Below are positions 1-9,904 of a DNA stretch of 64,000 nt, piece by piece (the first letter of the stretch is position 1; every line of letters starts with the position of its first letter). The stretch lies in contig JBFWQA010000002.1 of the NCBI GenBank assembly GCA_050249695.1, positions 434,001 to 498,000 of the forward strand, in the 5' to 3' direction. The position numbers were made by a program, and so were the translations under genes. A model generated the notes under the pieces. The model saw nothing but the letters and a program-made list of their open reading frames with translations, did no database searches and was not told where the DNA came from. The DNA is from JACKJP01 sp050249695 (GTDB lineage Bacteria; Pseudomonadota; Alphaproteobacteria; Rhizobiales; Tepidamorphaceae).

Positions 1-436
1 ACGCGAGGTGAAGGAAGCGGCGCAATATGCCGTCACCTCGTTTGCGCGCGACATGCTGACGGTCGGGGACAATCTGCAGCGGGCGCTGGCGGCGCTGCCG
101 GCCGAACAGCGCGAGGGCGCCGGCGAAGGACTCGCGGCGCTGATCAACGGGGTGGAGATGACCGAGCGCGAGATGCAGAACGTGCTGGCACGGCACGGGA
201 TGAAGAAGCTCGAGCCGAAAGGCGAGAAGTTCGATCCGAACTTCCATCAGGCGATGTTCGAAATCCCCGACGAGAGCGTGCCGAGCGGCACGGTGAAGGA
301 AGTGGTGCAGGCCGGCTACACGATCGGCGGACGGGTTCTGCGGCCGGCGCTGGTCGGCGTTTCCAAGGGCGGGGCCAAGGCTCCCGCCCAGACCTCCGAA
401 GAGGCCGCCGAACCGAGGGTCGACAAGACCGCCTGA
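1..436 (+). CDS. grpE: Nucleotide exchange factor GrpE, C-terminal part (5' end outside window)
   Basis: GrpE is the dimeric cytosolic factor that releases ADP from DnaK in the heat-shock folding cycle. The frame is already open at the first base, so the N-terminal coiled coil lies outside the window; about 145 residues remain. The visible part has the end of the long helix and four-helix-bundle region (DNLQRAL, EGVEMTERE-like segment) and the beta-domain signature KLEPKGEKFDPNFHQAMFE, followed by the usual GTVKEVVQAGYTIGGRVLRPALVGVSK core split over the C-terminus, and a short acidic tail. dnaK lies 1.5 kb downstream, separated by two unrelated genes. The identification is secure; the length of the missing part is unknown. 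Confidence 0.96.
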   Translation, partial: REVKEAAQYAVTSFARDMLTVGDNLQRALAALPAEQREGAGEGLAALINGVEMTEREMQNVLARHGMKKLEPKGEKFDPNFHQAMFEIPDESVPSGTVKEVVQAGYTIGGRVLRPALVGVSKGGAKAPAQTSEEAAEPRVDKTA

Positions 437-501
437 GCCGGTGACCCCCGGCAGGAGAGGTCACGCTTGACCGGGGGTGCGCGCACTGACACGCTCGGCC
501 G

Positions 502-1179
502 ATGGCGGGGCCGTTTCTGTTACTTCTCGATCTTGCGGGTGTCGCCGTCTTTGCGGCCGCCGGGGCGCTGGCCGCCTCGCGGCGGCAGCTCGATATCGTG
601 AGTTTCCTTTTCATGGCCGCCGTTACCGGGCTTGGTGGCGGCACGCTGCGCGACCTGCTTCTCGGGGCAACGCCGATATTCTGGATTTCGGACGGACGGC
701 CGCTGGCGCTCTGCGCCGCCGTTGCCGTGATCGTCTATCTCTTCGCCCACAAGCTGGAATCGCGCTACCGCGCGCTGCTGTGGGCCGACGCGATCGGCAT
801 GGCCGCCTACGCCATCGTCGGTTCGGCCAAGGCGCTGGCGGTCGGGGCCGGGATCGCTCCGGCCATCCTGCTGGGCGTGATCAGCGCGACTTTCGGCGGC
901 ATCGTCAGGGACGTCCTGACGGGCGAGAAATCCGTCCTTCTGCGCCGGGAGGTTTACGTCACCGCGGCGCTGCTCGGCGCGGCGGTCTTTGTCCTCGCCG
1001 ATCTTGCAGGTCTGTCCCGGCCTCTCGCGGTTGCCGCGGGATTTCTCGCCGGCTTCGGCCTGCGCGCGGGCGCGCTCCTCTTCGGCTGGGCGTTGCCGAT
1101 ATACCGGGCGCGGCCGGGCGCCGGCCAGGATCGGGAAACCCCCTTCAAGCCGGATGGACCCGACGAAGCGTCAGGTTGA
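502..1179 (+). CDS. TRIC-family (UPF0126/YicG-like) membrane protein
   Basis: A 225-residue inner-membrane protein with about seven hydrophobic helices arranged as two similar halves. The two repeats of a glycine-rich motif are visible: GLGGGTLRDLLLG near residues 43-55 and ATFGGIVRDVLTGE near residues 130-143. These are the hallmark of the TRIC (trimeric intracellular cation channel-like) family, formerly UPF0126; bacterial members conduct monovalent cations, but the physiological role is unsettled. The ATG at 502 has only a weak ribosome-binding site. Its last 35 bp overlap the 3' end of the convergent alkB gene. Confidence 0.85.
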   Translation: MAGPFLLLLDLAGVAVFAAAGALAASRRQLDIVSFLFMAAVTGLGGGTLRDLLLGATPIFWISDGRPLALCAAVAVIVYLFAHKLESRYRALLWADAIGMAAYAIVGSAKALAVGAGIAPAILLGVISATFGGIVRDVLTGEKSVLLRREVYVTAALLGAAVFVLADLAGLSRPLAVAAGFLAGFGLRAGALLFGWALPIYRARPGAGQDRETPFKPDGPDEASG

Positions 1180-1762
1180 TGCGGCCGCCGCCCGCCAGCA
1201 GCGTGGACGTGCCCGGATAGAGCCGGTCGATGCCGTGATAGGCGAGACGGCTTTCGCCCCCGAACATCAGGACGTCGCCGCTCCTGAGCCGCAGCGATGC
1301 CGCCGGCCCCTTACGTTCGCGCCCGCCGATCCTGAAACGCGCATCGTCGCCGAGAGAGACCGACAGGACGGGAGCGGACAGTTCCGCCTCATCGCGGTCC
1401 TGATGCAATCCCATCCGGGCGCCTTCCCCGTACCAGTTGACCAGGCAGGCTTCGGGCGGCGCGGGAAACCCCGACAGATCATTCCACAGGTCGAGCAGCA
1501 TGGCCGGCATCGCCGGCCAGGGCTTTCCGGTCTGCGGATGCAGGGGCTGATAGCGGTAGCCCTGACGATCGGAGACCCAGCCGAGCGGCCCGCAATTGGT
1601 CATGCGCACGGAGAAAGGCCGGCCCGTGCGCGGCATGACGGGGGTAAAGAGCGGCGCCTGCCGGCAGACGTCGCCTATCGCCTCGACCAGGTCGCGCTGG
1701 GCCCCAGCGTCAAGGAACAGCGGCATATGCCGGACCCCCGGCGGCAGCGCCTCGTCGACCAT
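1145..1762 (-). CDS. alkB: AlkB-type 2-oxoglutarate/Fe(II) dioxygenase for alkylated nucleic acid
   Basis: AlkB enzymes oxidatively demethylate 1-methyladenine and 3-methylcytosine in DNA or RNA. The 205-residue product shows the iron ligands HQDRDE (H-x-D, about residues 123-125) and a distal His in AYHGIDR, and the 2-oxoglutarate-binding arginines in RINLTLRR at the C-terminus. NWYGEGARMGLHQD and the PLGWVSDRQGYRY region match the substrate-lid part of the family. The open frame extends further upstream, but the ATG at 1762 is preceded by GGAAAGGA at good spacing and starts at the family's normal position. It is divergent from dnaK and convergent with the TRIC gene. Confidence 0.88.
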   Translation of the reverse strand: MVDEALPPGVRHMPLFLDAGAQRDLVEAIGDVCRQAPLFTPVMPRTGRPFSVRMTNCGPLGWVSDRQGYRYQPLHPQTGKPWPAMPAMLLDLWNDLSGFPAPPEACLVNWYGEGARMGLHQDRDEAELSAPVLSVSLGDDARFRIGGRERKGPAASLRLRSGDVLMFGGESRLAYHGIDRLYPGTSTLLAGGGRINLTLRRVHPA

Positions 1763-1787
1763 TCTCGCGCATCCTTTCCGGTGTTGT

Positions 1788-1816
1788 CTTGCAGGCCGCA
1801 AAAGCCCTGCCTATAT
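1788..1816 (+). promoter_or_regulatory. Candidate promoter for dnaK (RpoH/RpoD-like)
   Basis: CTTGCAG at 1788-1794 and CTATAT at 1811-1816 are separated by 16 bp, resembling the alphaproteobacterial heat-shock pattern CTTG-N17/18-CYTATNT as well as a vegetative promoter. It lies in the divergent gap between alkB and dnaK and would give a 5' leader of about 160 nt. Only the sequence pattern supports it. Confidence 0.45.
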
Positions 1817-1983
1817 AGCCTTCCGAAGGGCTGATCACGCCCGTGTGAACAATGCGTTGGGCACGCACTGGTGATCGGCTAACGCAGTCTAATCCCGTTG
1901 GGGACCGTGGCGCCAGGAAAGCGCCTTGGCCGGATGCCGGAATGGGTCCGGACGGTCTGCCGGAAAGAAGAGGAATTCTAGAT

Positions 1984-3891
<1,908 letters not shown>

Positions 3892-3920
3892 CGGTTTCGC
3901 AATGTCACGCTAAAGACAAT

Positions 3921-3954
3921 GGAAGCGGCCCTTCGCGGCCGCTTCCGCTTTTTC
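3921..3954 (+). terminator. Rho-independent terminator after dnaK
   Basis: A perfect 10-bp inverted repeat, GGAAGCGGCC at 3921-3930 and GGCCGCTTCC at 3937-3946, with a six-base loop, is followed by GCTTTTTC. It lies 30 bp after the dnaK stop. An in-frame ATG at 3919 of the next gene would place this hairpin inside its coding sequence, which argues for the later ATG at 3973. Confidence 0.88.
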
Positions 3955-3972
3955 AGGACCGCCTCGACGCCT

Positions 3973-4836
3973 ATGCAAAGCAGGACCGATCCATTCGGCG
4001 CCTATGCGCTGACAGGCTGGCGCGCCGCGCTGCACCGCATCGCCTCGGCGTTGCCGCGCGACTGGACGGGCAAGCAGCTGCGCTCCGCCCTTCGGCGGCT
4101 CGCGCTGATCGGACGTCCCCTGCCGGTCGACGTGACGGTCCTTGGAGGGGCGCGAATGCGTCTCTATCCGGGCGACAATCTCACCGACAAGCACCTTTTC
4201 GCCGATCCCCATCACTGGGACGAGGCCGAGCGCGCGGCCATCGCCGGGGCAATCGACGGCTGGCAGGAAGATGGCCCGGTCACCTTTGTCGATCTGGGCG
4301 CCAATGTCGGCGCATACAGCCTTGCGGCGATATTCGCCGCGCGGCGCGGCGGCCGGACGATCCGCGTGCTTGCGATCGAACCCGGCGCGGTCGCCCGGGA
4401 ACGGATGGGTTTCAACCTGAAAGCCAGCGGCTGCGGCGCCGAGATCACGGTCATGGGCGCGGCCATCGGGCCGCTGGGCAGCGACTGGCAGATCCTGGCG
4501 ATGAAGCGCAATCTGGGGGAAACGCAGCTCGTGCCGGCGACCGGCATTGAAAACCAGGTGCCGGTTTCGCCGCTCGCCGACGCACTGGTGCAATCGGGCT
4601 TCACTCGGCCGGATATTATCAAGATTGATATTGAAGGGCTGGAATCGATTGTTCTACATGACTATTTCAACGCCGTGGCGCCCGAGGCGCTTCCCCGACT
4701 GATCATTGCTGAAACGAGGGGCGGAAAAAGCTTGGAGATTGCGAGGCTTTGCGCGACGGCCGGCTATGAACGCCTTTTCGACAATGGCCGCAACGGCGCT
4801 TTCCTGCGCATCCCCGCGACACTGACCGCCCGGTAG
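3973..4836 (+). CDS. FkbM-family SAM-dependent methyltransferase
   Basis: A 287-residue protein with the FkbM methyltransferase fold. The SAM-binding motif FVDLGANVGAYSLAA lies near residues 98-112, followed by an acidic loop (VLAIEPG) and the characteristic DIIKIDIEGLESIVL segment near residue 200, which typifies FkbM O-methyltransferases of glycans and secondary metabolites. The substrate cannot be told. I chose ATG 3973 because the alternative at 3919 would translate through the dnaK terminator. The gene sits between dnaK and dnaJ, and its stop is only 5 bp from the dnaJ start, so dnaJ is likely transcribed with it or from a promoter inside it. Confidence 0.82.
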   Translation: MQSRTDPFGAYALTGWRAALHRIASALPRDWTGKQLRSALRRLALIGRPLPVDVTVLGGARMRLYPGDNLTDKHLFADPHHWDEAERAAIAGAIDGWQEDGPVTFVDLGANVGAYSLAAIFAARRGGRTIRVLAIEPGAVARERMGFNLKASGCGAEITVMGAAIGPLGSDWQILAMKRNLGETQLVPATGIENQVPVSPLADALVQSGFTRPDIIKIDIEGLESIVLHDYFNAVAPEALPRLIIAETRGGKSLEIARLCATAGYERLFDNGRNGAFLRIPATLTAR

Positions 4837-4841
4837 GGAAC

Positions 4842-5969
4842 ATGGAAAAACGCGATTATTACGAAGTGCTGGGCGTTACGCGCACATGCGACGGCAAGAC
4901 GCTGAAGACGGCATTCCGCAAGCTGGCGATGGAATGCCATCCCGACCGCAACCAGGGCGACGGTCAGGCCGAAACGCGGTTCAAGGAAATCAACGAAGCC
5001 TATGAGGTTCTGAAGGACCCGCAGAAGCGCGCCGCCTATGACCAGTTCGGCCACGCCGGCCTGAACGGCCAGGGCCCGGGACGCGGGTTCGACCAGGATT
5101 TCGCCTCGTCGATGGCCGATATTTTCGACGATCTCTTCGGCGGCTTCGCGCAGGCGCGGCGGGGCGGGCGCGGCGGGCGCGAACGCGGCGCCGATCTTCG
5201 CTACAATCTGGAGATCACGCTGGAAGAGGCCTTCCAGGGCAAGGCGGCGCAGATACGGGTGCCTTCCGGCGTGCCCTGCGAGGTCTGTTCGGGAAGCGGC
5301 GCCAAGCCGGGTACCGGGACGAAGACGTGCCCGACCTGCCAGGGCTACGGCAAGCTGCGGCAGGCGCAGGGGTTCTTCGCGATCGAACGGACCTGCGCCA
5401 CCTGCCAGGGCCGGGGCGAGGTCATCGAGGACGCTTGTGCGGAGTGCAGCGGCGCCGGCAGGGTGACGCGCGAGCGCACGCTGTCGATCAATATCCCGGC
5501 GGGCGTGGAGGACGGGACGCGCATCCGGCTCGCCGGCGAAGGCGAGGCCGGCTTCAGAGGCGGCCCGACGGGCGATCTCTACGTCTTTCTGTCCGTGCGC
5601 CCGCACGACATCTTTCAGCGCGACGGCGCGGACCTGTTCTGCCGCGTGCCGGTTTCCATCACGACGGCGGCGCTCGGCGGCAGCTTCGAGGTGCCCGCGC
5701 TCGACGGAAAGCGCGCCCGCGTGGATATTCCCGCGGGAACCCAGAGCGGCAAGCAGTTCCGTCTGAAATCGAAGGGCATGCCGGTGCTGCGCAGCCACCA
5801 GCGCGGCGACCTTTACGTTCAGGCGCTCGTCGAGACGCCGGTGAACCTGACCAAACGCCAGCGCGAACTGCTGGAGGAATTCGCGGCCGAATCTTCAGCC
5901 GCAAATACGCCTGAATCGACCGGTTTCTTTGACAGGATCAAATCCTTCTTCGACAGCGGGGATCACTGA
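4842..5969 (+). CDS. dnaJ: Chaperone DnaJ (Hsp40)
   Basis: The 375-residue type I Hsp40 stimulates the DnaK ATPase and delivers substrates. In order: J domain (residues 1-70) with the essential HPD in MECHPDRNQ; a Gly/Phe-rich linker ending in FDDLFGGF; the zinc domain with four CxxCxGxG repeats (CEVCSGSG, CPTCQGYG, CATCQGRG, CAECSGAG); and the C-terminal substrate-binding domains. All eight zinc cysteines are present. It lies 5 bp after the FkbM gene rather than directly after dnaK, and its TGA overlaps the ATG of the following methyltransferase by one base (TGATG). Confidence 0.98.
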   Translation: MEKRDYYEVLGVTRTCDGKTLKTAFRKLAMECHPDRNQGDGQAETRFKEINEAYEVLKDPQKRAAYDQFGHAGLNGQGPGRGFDQDFASSMADIFDDLFGGFAQARRGGRGGRERGADLRYNLEITLEEAFQGKAAQIRVPSGVPCEVCSGSGAKPGTGTKTCPTCQGYGKLRQAQGFFAIERTCATCQGRGEVIEDACAECSGAGRVTRERTLSINIPAGVEDGTRIRLAGEGEAGFRGGPTGDLYVFLSVRPHDIFQRDGADLFCRVPVSITTAALGGSFEVPALDGKRARVDIPAGTQSGKQFRLKSKGMPVLRSHQRGDLYVQALVETPVNLTKRQRELLEEFAAESSAANTPESTGFFDRIKSFFDSGDH

Positions 5970-6616
5970 TGCACGACAGGCTGCGGTCGATTTCGACCGA
6001 TTTCGATCGCCGCGCCGGCGCATTCCGGCGAGGCGTGAGCGACGAATTGCGCTTCGTGCGAGGCTGGTTCCAGTCTCCCTTGCGCACCGGCGCGATCGCG
6101 GCGAGCAGCCGGGCGCTGGCAAGGCGGATGGCGAGCTATGTCGATCCGGCGGTGGACGGCCCGGTCCTCGAGCTCGGGCCCGGCACCGGGAACTTCACGC
6201 GCGCCCTGATCGAGGCCGGCATCTCCGAGGACCGGCTCTGGCTTGTCGAGGCCAATCCCGATTTTGGCCGCCATTTGCAACAGGCCTTCCCGAGGGCCAC
6301 GCTCATTCTGGGCGATGCCTATGAACCGCCGGCCTGGCGCGACGAATGCCCGGCCAGGCCGTTCACCGCCATCGTCTCCGGACTGCCGCTGCTGACGCAG
6401 CCGCGCGAGAAGCGCCGCAAGCTGATCTGCGAATGCCTCGATCTGGCCCGGCCGGGCGCGTCCTTCATCCAGTTCACCTACCGCACCGCGCCGCCGCTGC
6501 GCGGCGGCGACGGCCTGACCGCCCGGCCCGGTCCGGTGACCTTCTACAACCTGCCGCCGGCGCGGATCTGGCTTTACAGCAAGGCGGCAAAGGCGCTGCC
6601 CGCCGCCGCGACATGA
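5969..6616 (+). CDS. PmtA-like phospholipid N-methyltransferase family protein
   Basis: A 215-residue SAM-dependent methyltransferase resembling the Rhizobium-type phosphatidylethanolamine N-methyltransferase family. After a short amphipathic N-terminus, RGWFQSPLRTGAIAASSRALARRMASYVDP is typical of this family (about residues 28-57), then motif I VLELGPGTGNFTRALIE and the acidic LVEANPDF. The later GLPLLTQPREKRR and FIQFTYR segments also match. If it is a true PmtA it would make phosphatidylcholine precursors at the membrane; other members act on rRNA or lipids, so the substrate is inferred only. The start overlaps the dnaJ stop, indicating translational coupling. Confidence 0.72.
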   Translation: MHDRLRSISTDFDRRAGAFRRGVSDELRFVRGWFQSPLRTGAIAASSRALARRMASYVDPAVDGPVLELGPGTGNFTRALIEAGISEDRLWLVEANPDFGRHLQQAFPRATLILGDAYEPPAWRDECPARPFTAIVSGLPLLTQPREKRRKLICECLDLARPGASFIQFTYRTAPPLRGGDGLTARPGPVTFYNLPPARIWLYSKAAKALPAAAT

Positions 6617-6677
6617 ACGCTTGAACGGCAGGGCGTCTCACCTTAACAAGGGGCCGCATCATTCCCAGGAAGAGACG

Positions 6678-7385
6678 ATGGCCCGGACACGCATCGACAC
6701 CATCGACCGGCTGATTGTCGCTCTCGACGTTCCCTCGCCCGACGAGGCGCGCCGCATCGTGGAGGGAATCGGACCGTCCGCCCGTTTCTACAAGATCGGC
6801 ATGCAGCTGGTCTTCGCGGGCGGGCTGGATCTCATTTCCGACCTCGTGGCCGAAGGCAAGAAGATTTTCCTCGACATGAAGCTTCTCGACATCGGCAATA
6901 CGGTGGAAAAGGGCGTCTCCTCGATTGCCGGACTCGGGGTTCATCTCACGACGATCCACGCCTATCCGCAGGCCATGCGGGCCGCCGTCAAGGCGCGCGG
7001 GAACGGCGGCCTTTCCCTGCTCGGCGTCACCGTACTGACCAGCATGGACGATCACGATCTCGCCGAAAGCGGCTATCTGCAGGACGCGCACGCGCTCGTC
7101 GAGCAGCGGGCCGTGCAGGCGCGCGAGGCGGCCATGGACGGCATCGTCGCCTCGCCGCTGGAGGCGGAGCGGCTGCGTGCGCTGATCGGCGATGAAATGA
7201 TTCTCGTCACGCCGGGCGTGCGGCCGTCATGGTCGGGCTCGGACGATCAGAAGCGGATCGCCACGCCGCGCGATGCGATCCGTTCCGGCAGCGACTATCT
7301 GGTCGTCGGGCGGCCTGTCATCGCCGCCGCCGATCCGCGCGAAGCGGCGACGCGGATCGTCGACGAAATCGCGGCTGCGGAATGA
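6678..7385 (+). CDS. pyrF: Orotidine-5'-phosphate decarboxylase
   Basis: PyrF catalyses the last step of UMP synthesis, decarboxylating OMP. The 235-residue (beta/alpha)8 protein has LIVALDVPSPDEARR at the N-terminus, the catalytic lysine/aspartate cluster in FLDMKLLDIGNTVEKG, and the phosphate-binding VTPGVRPSWSGSDDQKR loop with GSDYLVVGRPV near the C-terminus. ATG 6678 was chosen over an upstream in-frame ATG at 6621 because AGGAAGAG lies just before it and it gives the family's usual length. It forms a plus-strand run with dapB and gpmA. Confidence 0.97.
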   Translation: MARTRIDTIDRLIVALDVPSPDEARRIVEGIGPSARFYKIGMQLVFAGGLDLISDLVAEGKKIFLDMKLLDIGNTVEKGVSSIAGLGVHLTTIHAYPQAMRAAVKARGNGGLSLLGVTVLTSMDDHDLAESGYLQDAHALVEQRAVQAREAAMDGIVASPLEAERLRALIGDEMILVTPGVRPSWSGSDDQKRIATPRDAIRSGSDYLVVGRPVIAAADPREAATRIVDEIAAAE

Positions 7386-7480
7386 TGCCTGCCGGAACGT
7401 CATGCCGAGCCTTCCATCGCAGGGCGAAAGTCTCTATAGCCAGCGCCAACGGGCCTGAAAGCAAAGCGGAGTAATTCGAC

Positions 7481-8278
7481 ATGCGTCTGATCGTCGTGGG
7501 CGCCGCCGGCCGGATGGGCCGCGCGCTGACCCAGACCATCATCGATACCGAGGGGCTGGAGCTTGCCGGCGCGATCGAGAAGCCGGGCTCCGACCTCATC
7601 GGGCAGGATGCGGGGCTTATCGCCGGGCGCGGCGAAACCGGCGTCGCGGTCAGCGACGATCCGCTGCCGCTGTTCGCCAGGGCCGACGGCGTTCTCGACT
7701 TCACCAGCCCCGCCAGCACCGTCATCTTCGCCGGTCTCGCGGCGCAGGCGCGGATCGTCCATGTCATCGGTACGACCGGGCTTTCCGCCGAGGACAACGC
7801 GAAGATCGAGGCGGCGGCGCGCCATGCGGTGATCGTGCGCTCGGGCAATATGAGCCTTGGCGTCAACCTGCTCGCGGCGCTGGTGCGTCAGGCGGCGAAG
7901 GCGCTCGATGCCGAATGGGACATCGAGGTGCTGGAGATGCATCACCGCCACAAGGTGGATGCGCCTTCCGGCACCGCGCTCCTGCTCGGGCAGGCGGCGG
8001 CCGAGGGCCGCGGCATCGCGCTCGAGGAACATTCCGACCGCCACCGCGACGGCCATACGGGCGCGCGCCGCGAAGGCGATATCGGCTTTGCCGTGATGCG
8101 CGGCGGTTCCGTCGTCGGCGAGCACACCGTTGCCTTCGCCGGGCCGAACGAAATGGTGGAACTCTCGCACCGGGCCTTCGACCGGAGCATCTTCGCGCGC
8201 GGCGCCGTCAAGGCCGCGCAATGGGGCAAGGGACGCAAGCCCGGCCTCTATTCCATGGCCGATGTCCTCGGCCTCTGA
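7481..8278 (+). CDS. dapB: 4-hydroxy-tetrahydrodipicolinate reductase
   Basis: DapB reduces hydroxy-tetrahydrodipicolinate with NAD(P)H in the diaminopimelate/lysine pathway, supplying peptidoglycan precursor. The 265-residue protein starts with the dinucleotide-binding GAAGRMGRALTQTI, has the second nucleotide motif VIGTTGLS, and the highly conserved active-site block EMHHRHKVDAPSGTAL near residues 148-163. The C-terminal GLYSMADVLGL is also typical. gpmA starts 28 bp downstream on the same strand, suggesting a shared transcript. Confidence 0.98.
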   Translation: MRLIVVGAAGRMGRALTQTIIDTEGLELAGAIEKPGSDLIGQDAGLIAGRGETGVAVSDDPLPLFARADGVLDFTSPASTVIFAGLAAQARIVHVIGTTGLSAEDNAKIEAAARHAVIVRSGNMSLGVNLLAALVRQAAKALDAEWDIEVLEMHHRHKVDAPSGTALLLGQAAAEGRGIALEEHSDRHRDGHTGARREGDIGFAVMRGGSVVGEHTVAFAGPNEMVELSHRAFDRSIFARGAVKAAQWGKGRKPGLYSMADVLGL

Positions 8279-8306
8279 CCCGACCCGATCTGCGGAGCTT
8301 CACCCG

Positions 8307-8927
8307 ATGGAAAGACTGCTCGTCCTCGTGCGCCACGGCCAGAGCGACTGGAACCTGAAGAACCTGTTCACCGGCTGGAAGGACCCCGACCTGACCGCAA
8401 AGGGGGTCGCGGAAGCGGAGGAAGCAGGCCGCAAGCTCAGGGCGCTCGGGCTTTCGTTCGACATCGCCTTCACCTCGGCGCTGAGCCGCGCCCAGCGCAC
8501 GCTGAAGCTGATCCTGAGGGAACTGGGAACGGAAAAGCTTGAAACCATCCGCGACCAGGCGCTCAACGAGCGGGACTATGGCGATCTCACGGGGCTCAAC
8601 AAGGACGACGCGAGAGAGAAATGGGGCGAGGAACAGGTGCATATCTGGCGCCGCTCATTCGATATTCCGCCGCCCGGCGGCGAGAGCCTGAAGGACACCG
8701 CAGACAGGGTGCTGCCCTATTATCGCAGGGAAATCCTGCCGCGCGTGCTGAAGGGCGAACGGGTGCTTGTCGCCGCGCACGGCAATTCGCTGCGCGCCCT
8801 GATCATGGATCTGGAAGGCCTCAGCGGCGAAGAGATCATCGCGCGCGAACTCGCAACCGGCGCGCCGATCATCTATCGCCTGAATGCCGACGGATCGATC
8901 GCCGAGAAGCAGGATCTCGCCGGCTAG
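8307..8927 (+). CDS. gpmA: 2,3-bisphosphoglycerate-dependent phosphoglycerate mutase
   Basis: This 206-residue enzyme interconverts 3- and 2-phosphoglycerate in glycolysis and gluconeogenesis. The phosphohistidine motif LVRHGQSDWNLKNLFTGW begins at residue 7, and the second catalytic histidine is in VLVAAHGNSLRALIM. NERDYGDLTGLNKDD and the GGESLKDTADRVLPYY segment are standard. The alphaproteobacterial short form is expected at this length. The start at 8307 is fixed by the family N-terminus; the open frame continues upstream without support. Its last 4 bp overlap the convergent ogt-like gene. Confidence 0.96.
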   Translation: MERLLVLVRHGQSDWNLKNLFTGWKDPDLTAKGVAEAEEAGRKLRALGLSFDIAFTSALSRAQRTLKLILRELGTEKLETIRDQALNERDYGDLTGLNKDDAREKWGEEQVHIWRRSFDIPPPGGESLKDTADRVLPYYRREILPRVLKGERVLVAAHGNSLRALIMDLEGLSGEEIIARELATGAPIIYRLNADGSIAEKQDLAG

Positions 8928-9820
8928 GCCGCGCTCACCGCCTGCTCCCATCCGAGCATCGCGCGCTTGCGGGTCAGTCCCCAGTGGTAGCCGGTCAGGG
9001 CACCTTTGGCGCCGAGCACCCTGTGGCAGGGAACGACGAAGGAAAGCGGGTTCTTGCCGACCGCCGCGCCGACCGCGCGCGCCGCCTTCGGCGTGCAGAC
9101 CTTCGAGGCGATCTGCGAATAGGTCGCGGCCCTGGCGAACGGGATGCGCAACAGCGTTTCCCACACGCGGACCTCGAAATCGGTCCCAATGAGGACGACA
9201 CGGAGCGGCTCCTCCTCACGCCAGCGGGAGCGATCGAAGATGCGCTTTGCCAGCGCTTCGGTCGTCTTTGCATTTTCCCGGTATTGCGCGCGCGGCCAGC
9301 GCCGCGTCATGTCGGCCAGCGCTGCATCGAAGCCGGACGGATCATCTGCGAAGGCAAGACCGGCAAGACCGCGGTCGGTCGCCATCACCAGCGCGTAACC
9401 GAACGGCGAGGGATGAAAACCCCAGTCGATGAGAAGGCCGGCGCCGCGGGCGCGGAAATCGCCCGGCGTCATCGCCTCGTGGGTGACGAAGAGATCGTGC
9501 AGGCGCCCGGGCCCTGAGAGGCCGACCTCATAGGCCGTATCGAGCACGCTCGCCTCGCCGCTGAGGAGGCCGCGGGCATGATCGAGCGTGATCGCCTGGA
9601 CGAACTGTTTGGGCGTGATGCCGGCCCAGCGACGGAAAATCTTCTGCAGCCGCGCCGGGTCGACGCCGGCTTCGCCGGCAATCCGTTCCAGCGACGGCTG
9701 TTCGCGCCAGTTCTCCGTGATGACGGCGATCGCGGCGCGGATGGCAGCGTAGTCGGCGGGGTCGATCTGCCCCGCGATAGAGGGGATATCGGGTGGCAGC
9801 GCGATAGCATTCACGGTCAT
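8924..9820 (-). CDS. AraC-domain O6-methylguanine-DNA methyltransferase (Ada/Ogt-like, no N-terminal zinc domain)
   Basis: A 298-residue fusion of an AraC-type DNA-binding domain (about residues 30-115, PARLQKIFRRWAGITPKQFVQ) and a methylguanine methyltransferase domain. The acceptor cysteine is in FVVPCHRVLGAKGALTGYHWG near the C-terminus, preceded by the helix-turn-helix RAATYSQIASKVCTPKAARAVG. These proteins remove methyl from O6-methylguanine in a suicide reaction. It lacks the N-terminal Cys4 zinc domain that in Ada senses methylphosphotriesters, so how the AraC domain would be switched is unclear; the half-Ada architecture is widespread in alphaproteobacteria. Confidence 0.88.
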   Translation of the reverse strand: MTVNAIALPPDIPSIAGQIDPADYAAIRAAIAVITENWREQPSLERIAGEAGVDPARLQKIFRRWAGITPKQFVQAITLDHARGLLSGEASVLDTAYEVGLSGPGRLHDLFVTHEAMTPGDFRARGAGLLIDWGFHPSPFGYALVMATDRGLAGLAFADDPSGFDAALADMTRRWPRAQYRENAKTTEALAKRIFDRSRWREEEPLRVVLIGTDFEVRVWETLLRIPFARAATYSQIASKVCTPKAARAVGAAVGKNPLSFVVPCHRVLGAKGALTGYHWGLTRKRAMLGWEQAVSAA

Positions 9821-9904
9821 GGCGGACCCTCGGAGATGGTGAACTTCCGGCCAGTCTAGGAAGGCCGGCGGGCGCCCGCCACCCGAAACGCGACGGGTTC
9901 CGTC

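Noticed and set aside
444..478. Inverted repeat ACCCCCGG/CCGGGGGT after grpE as a terminator
   Set aside because: The loop is 19 bases and there is no T tract; too weak to call.
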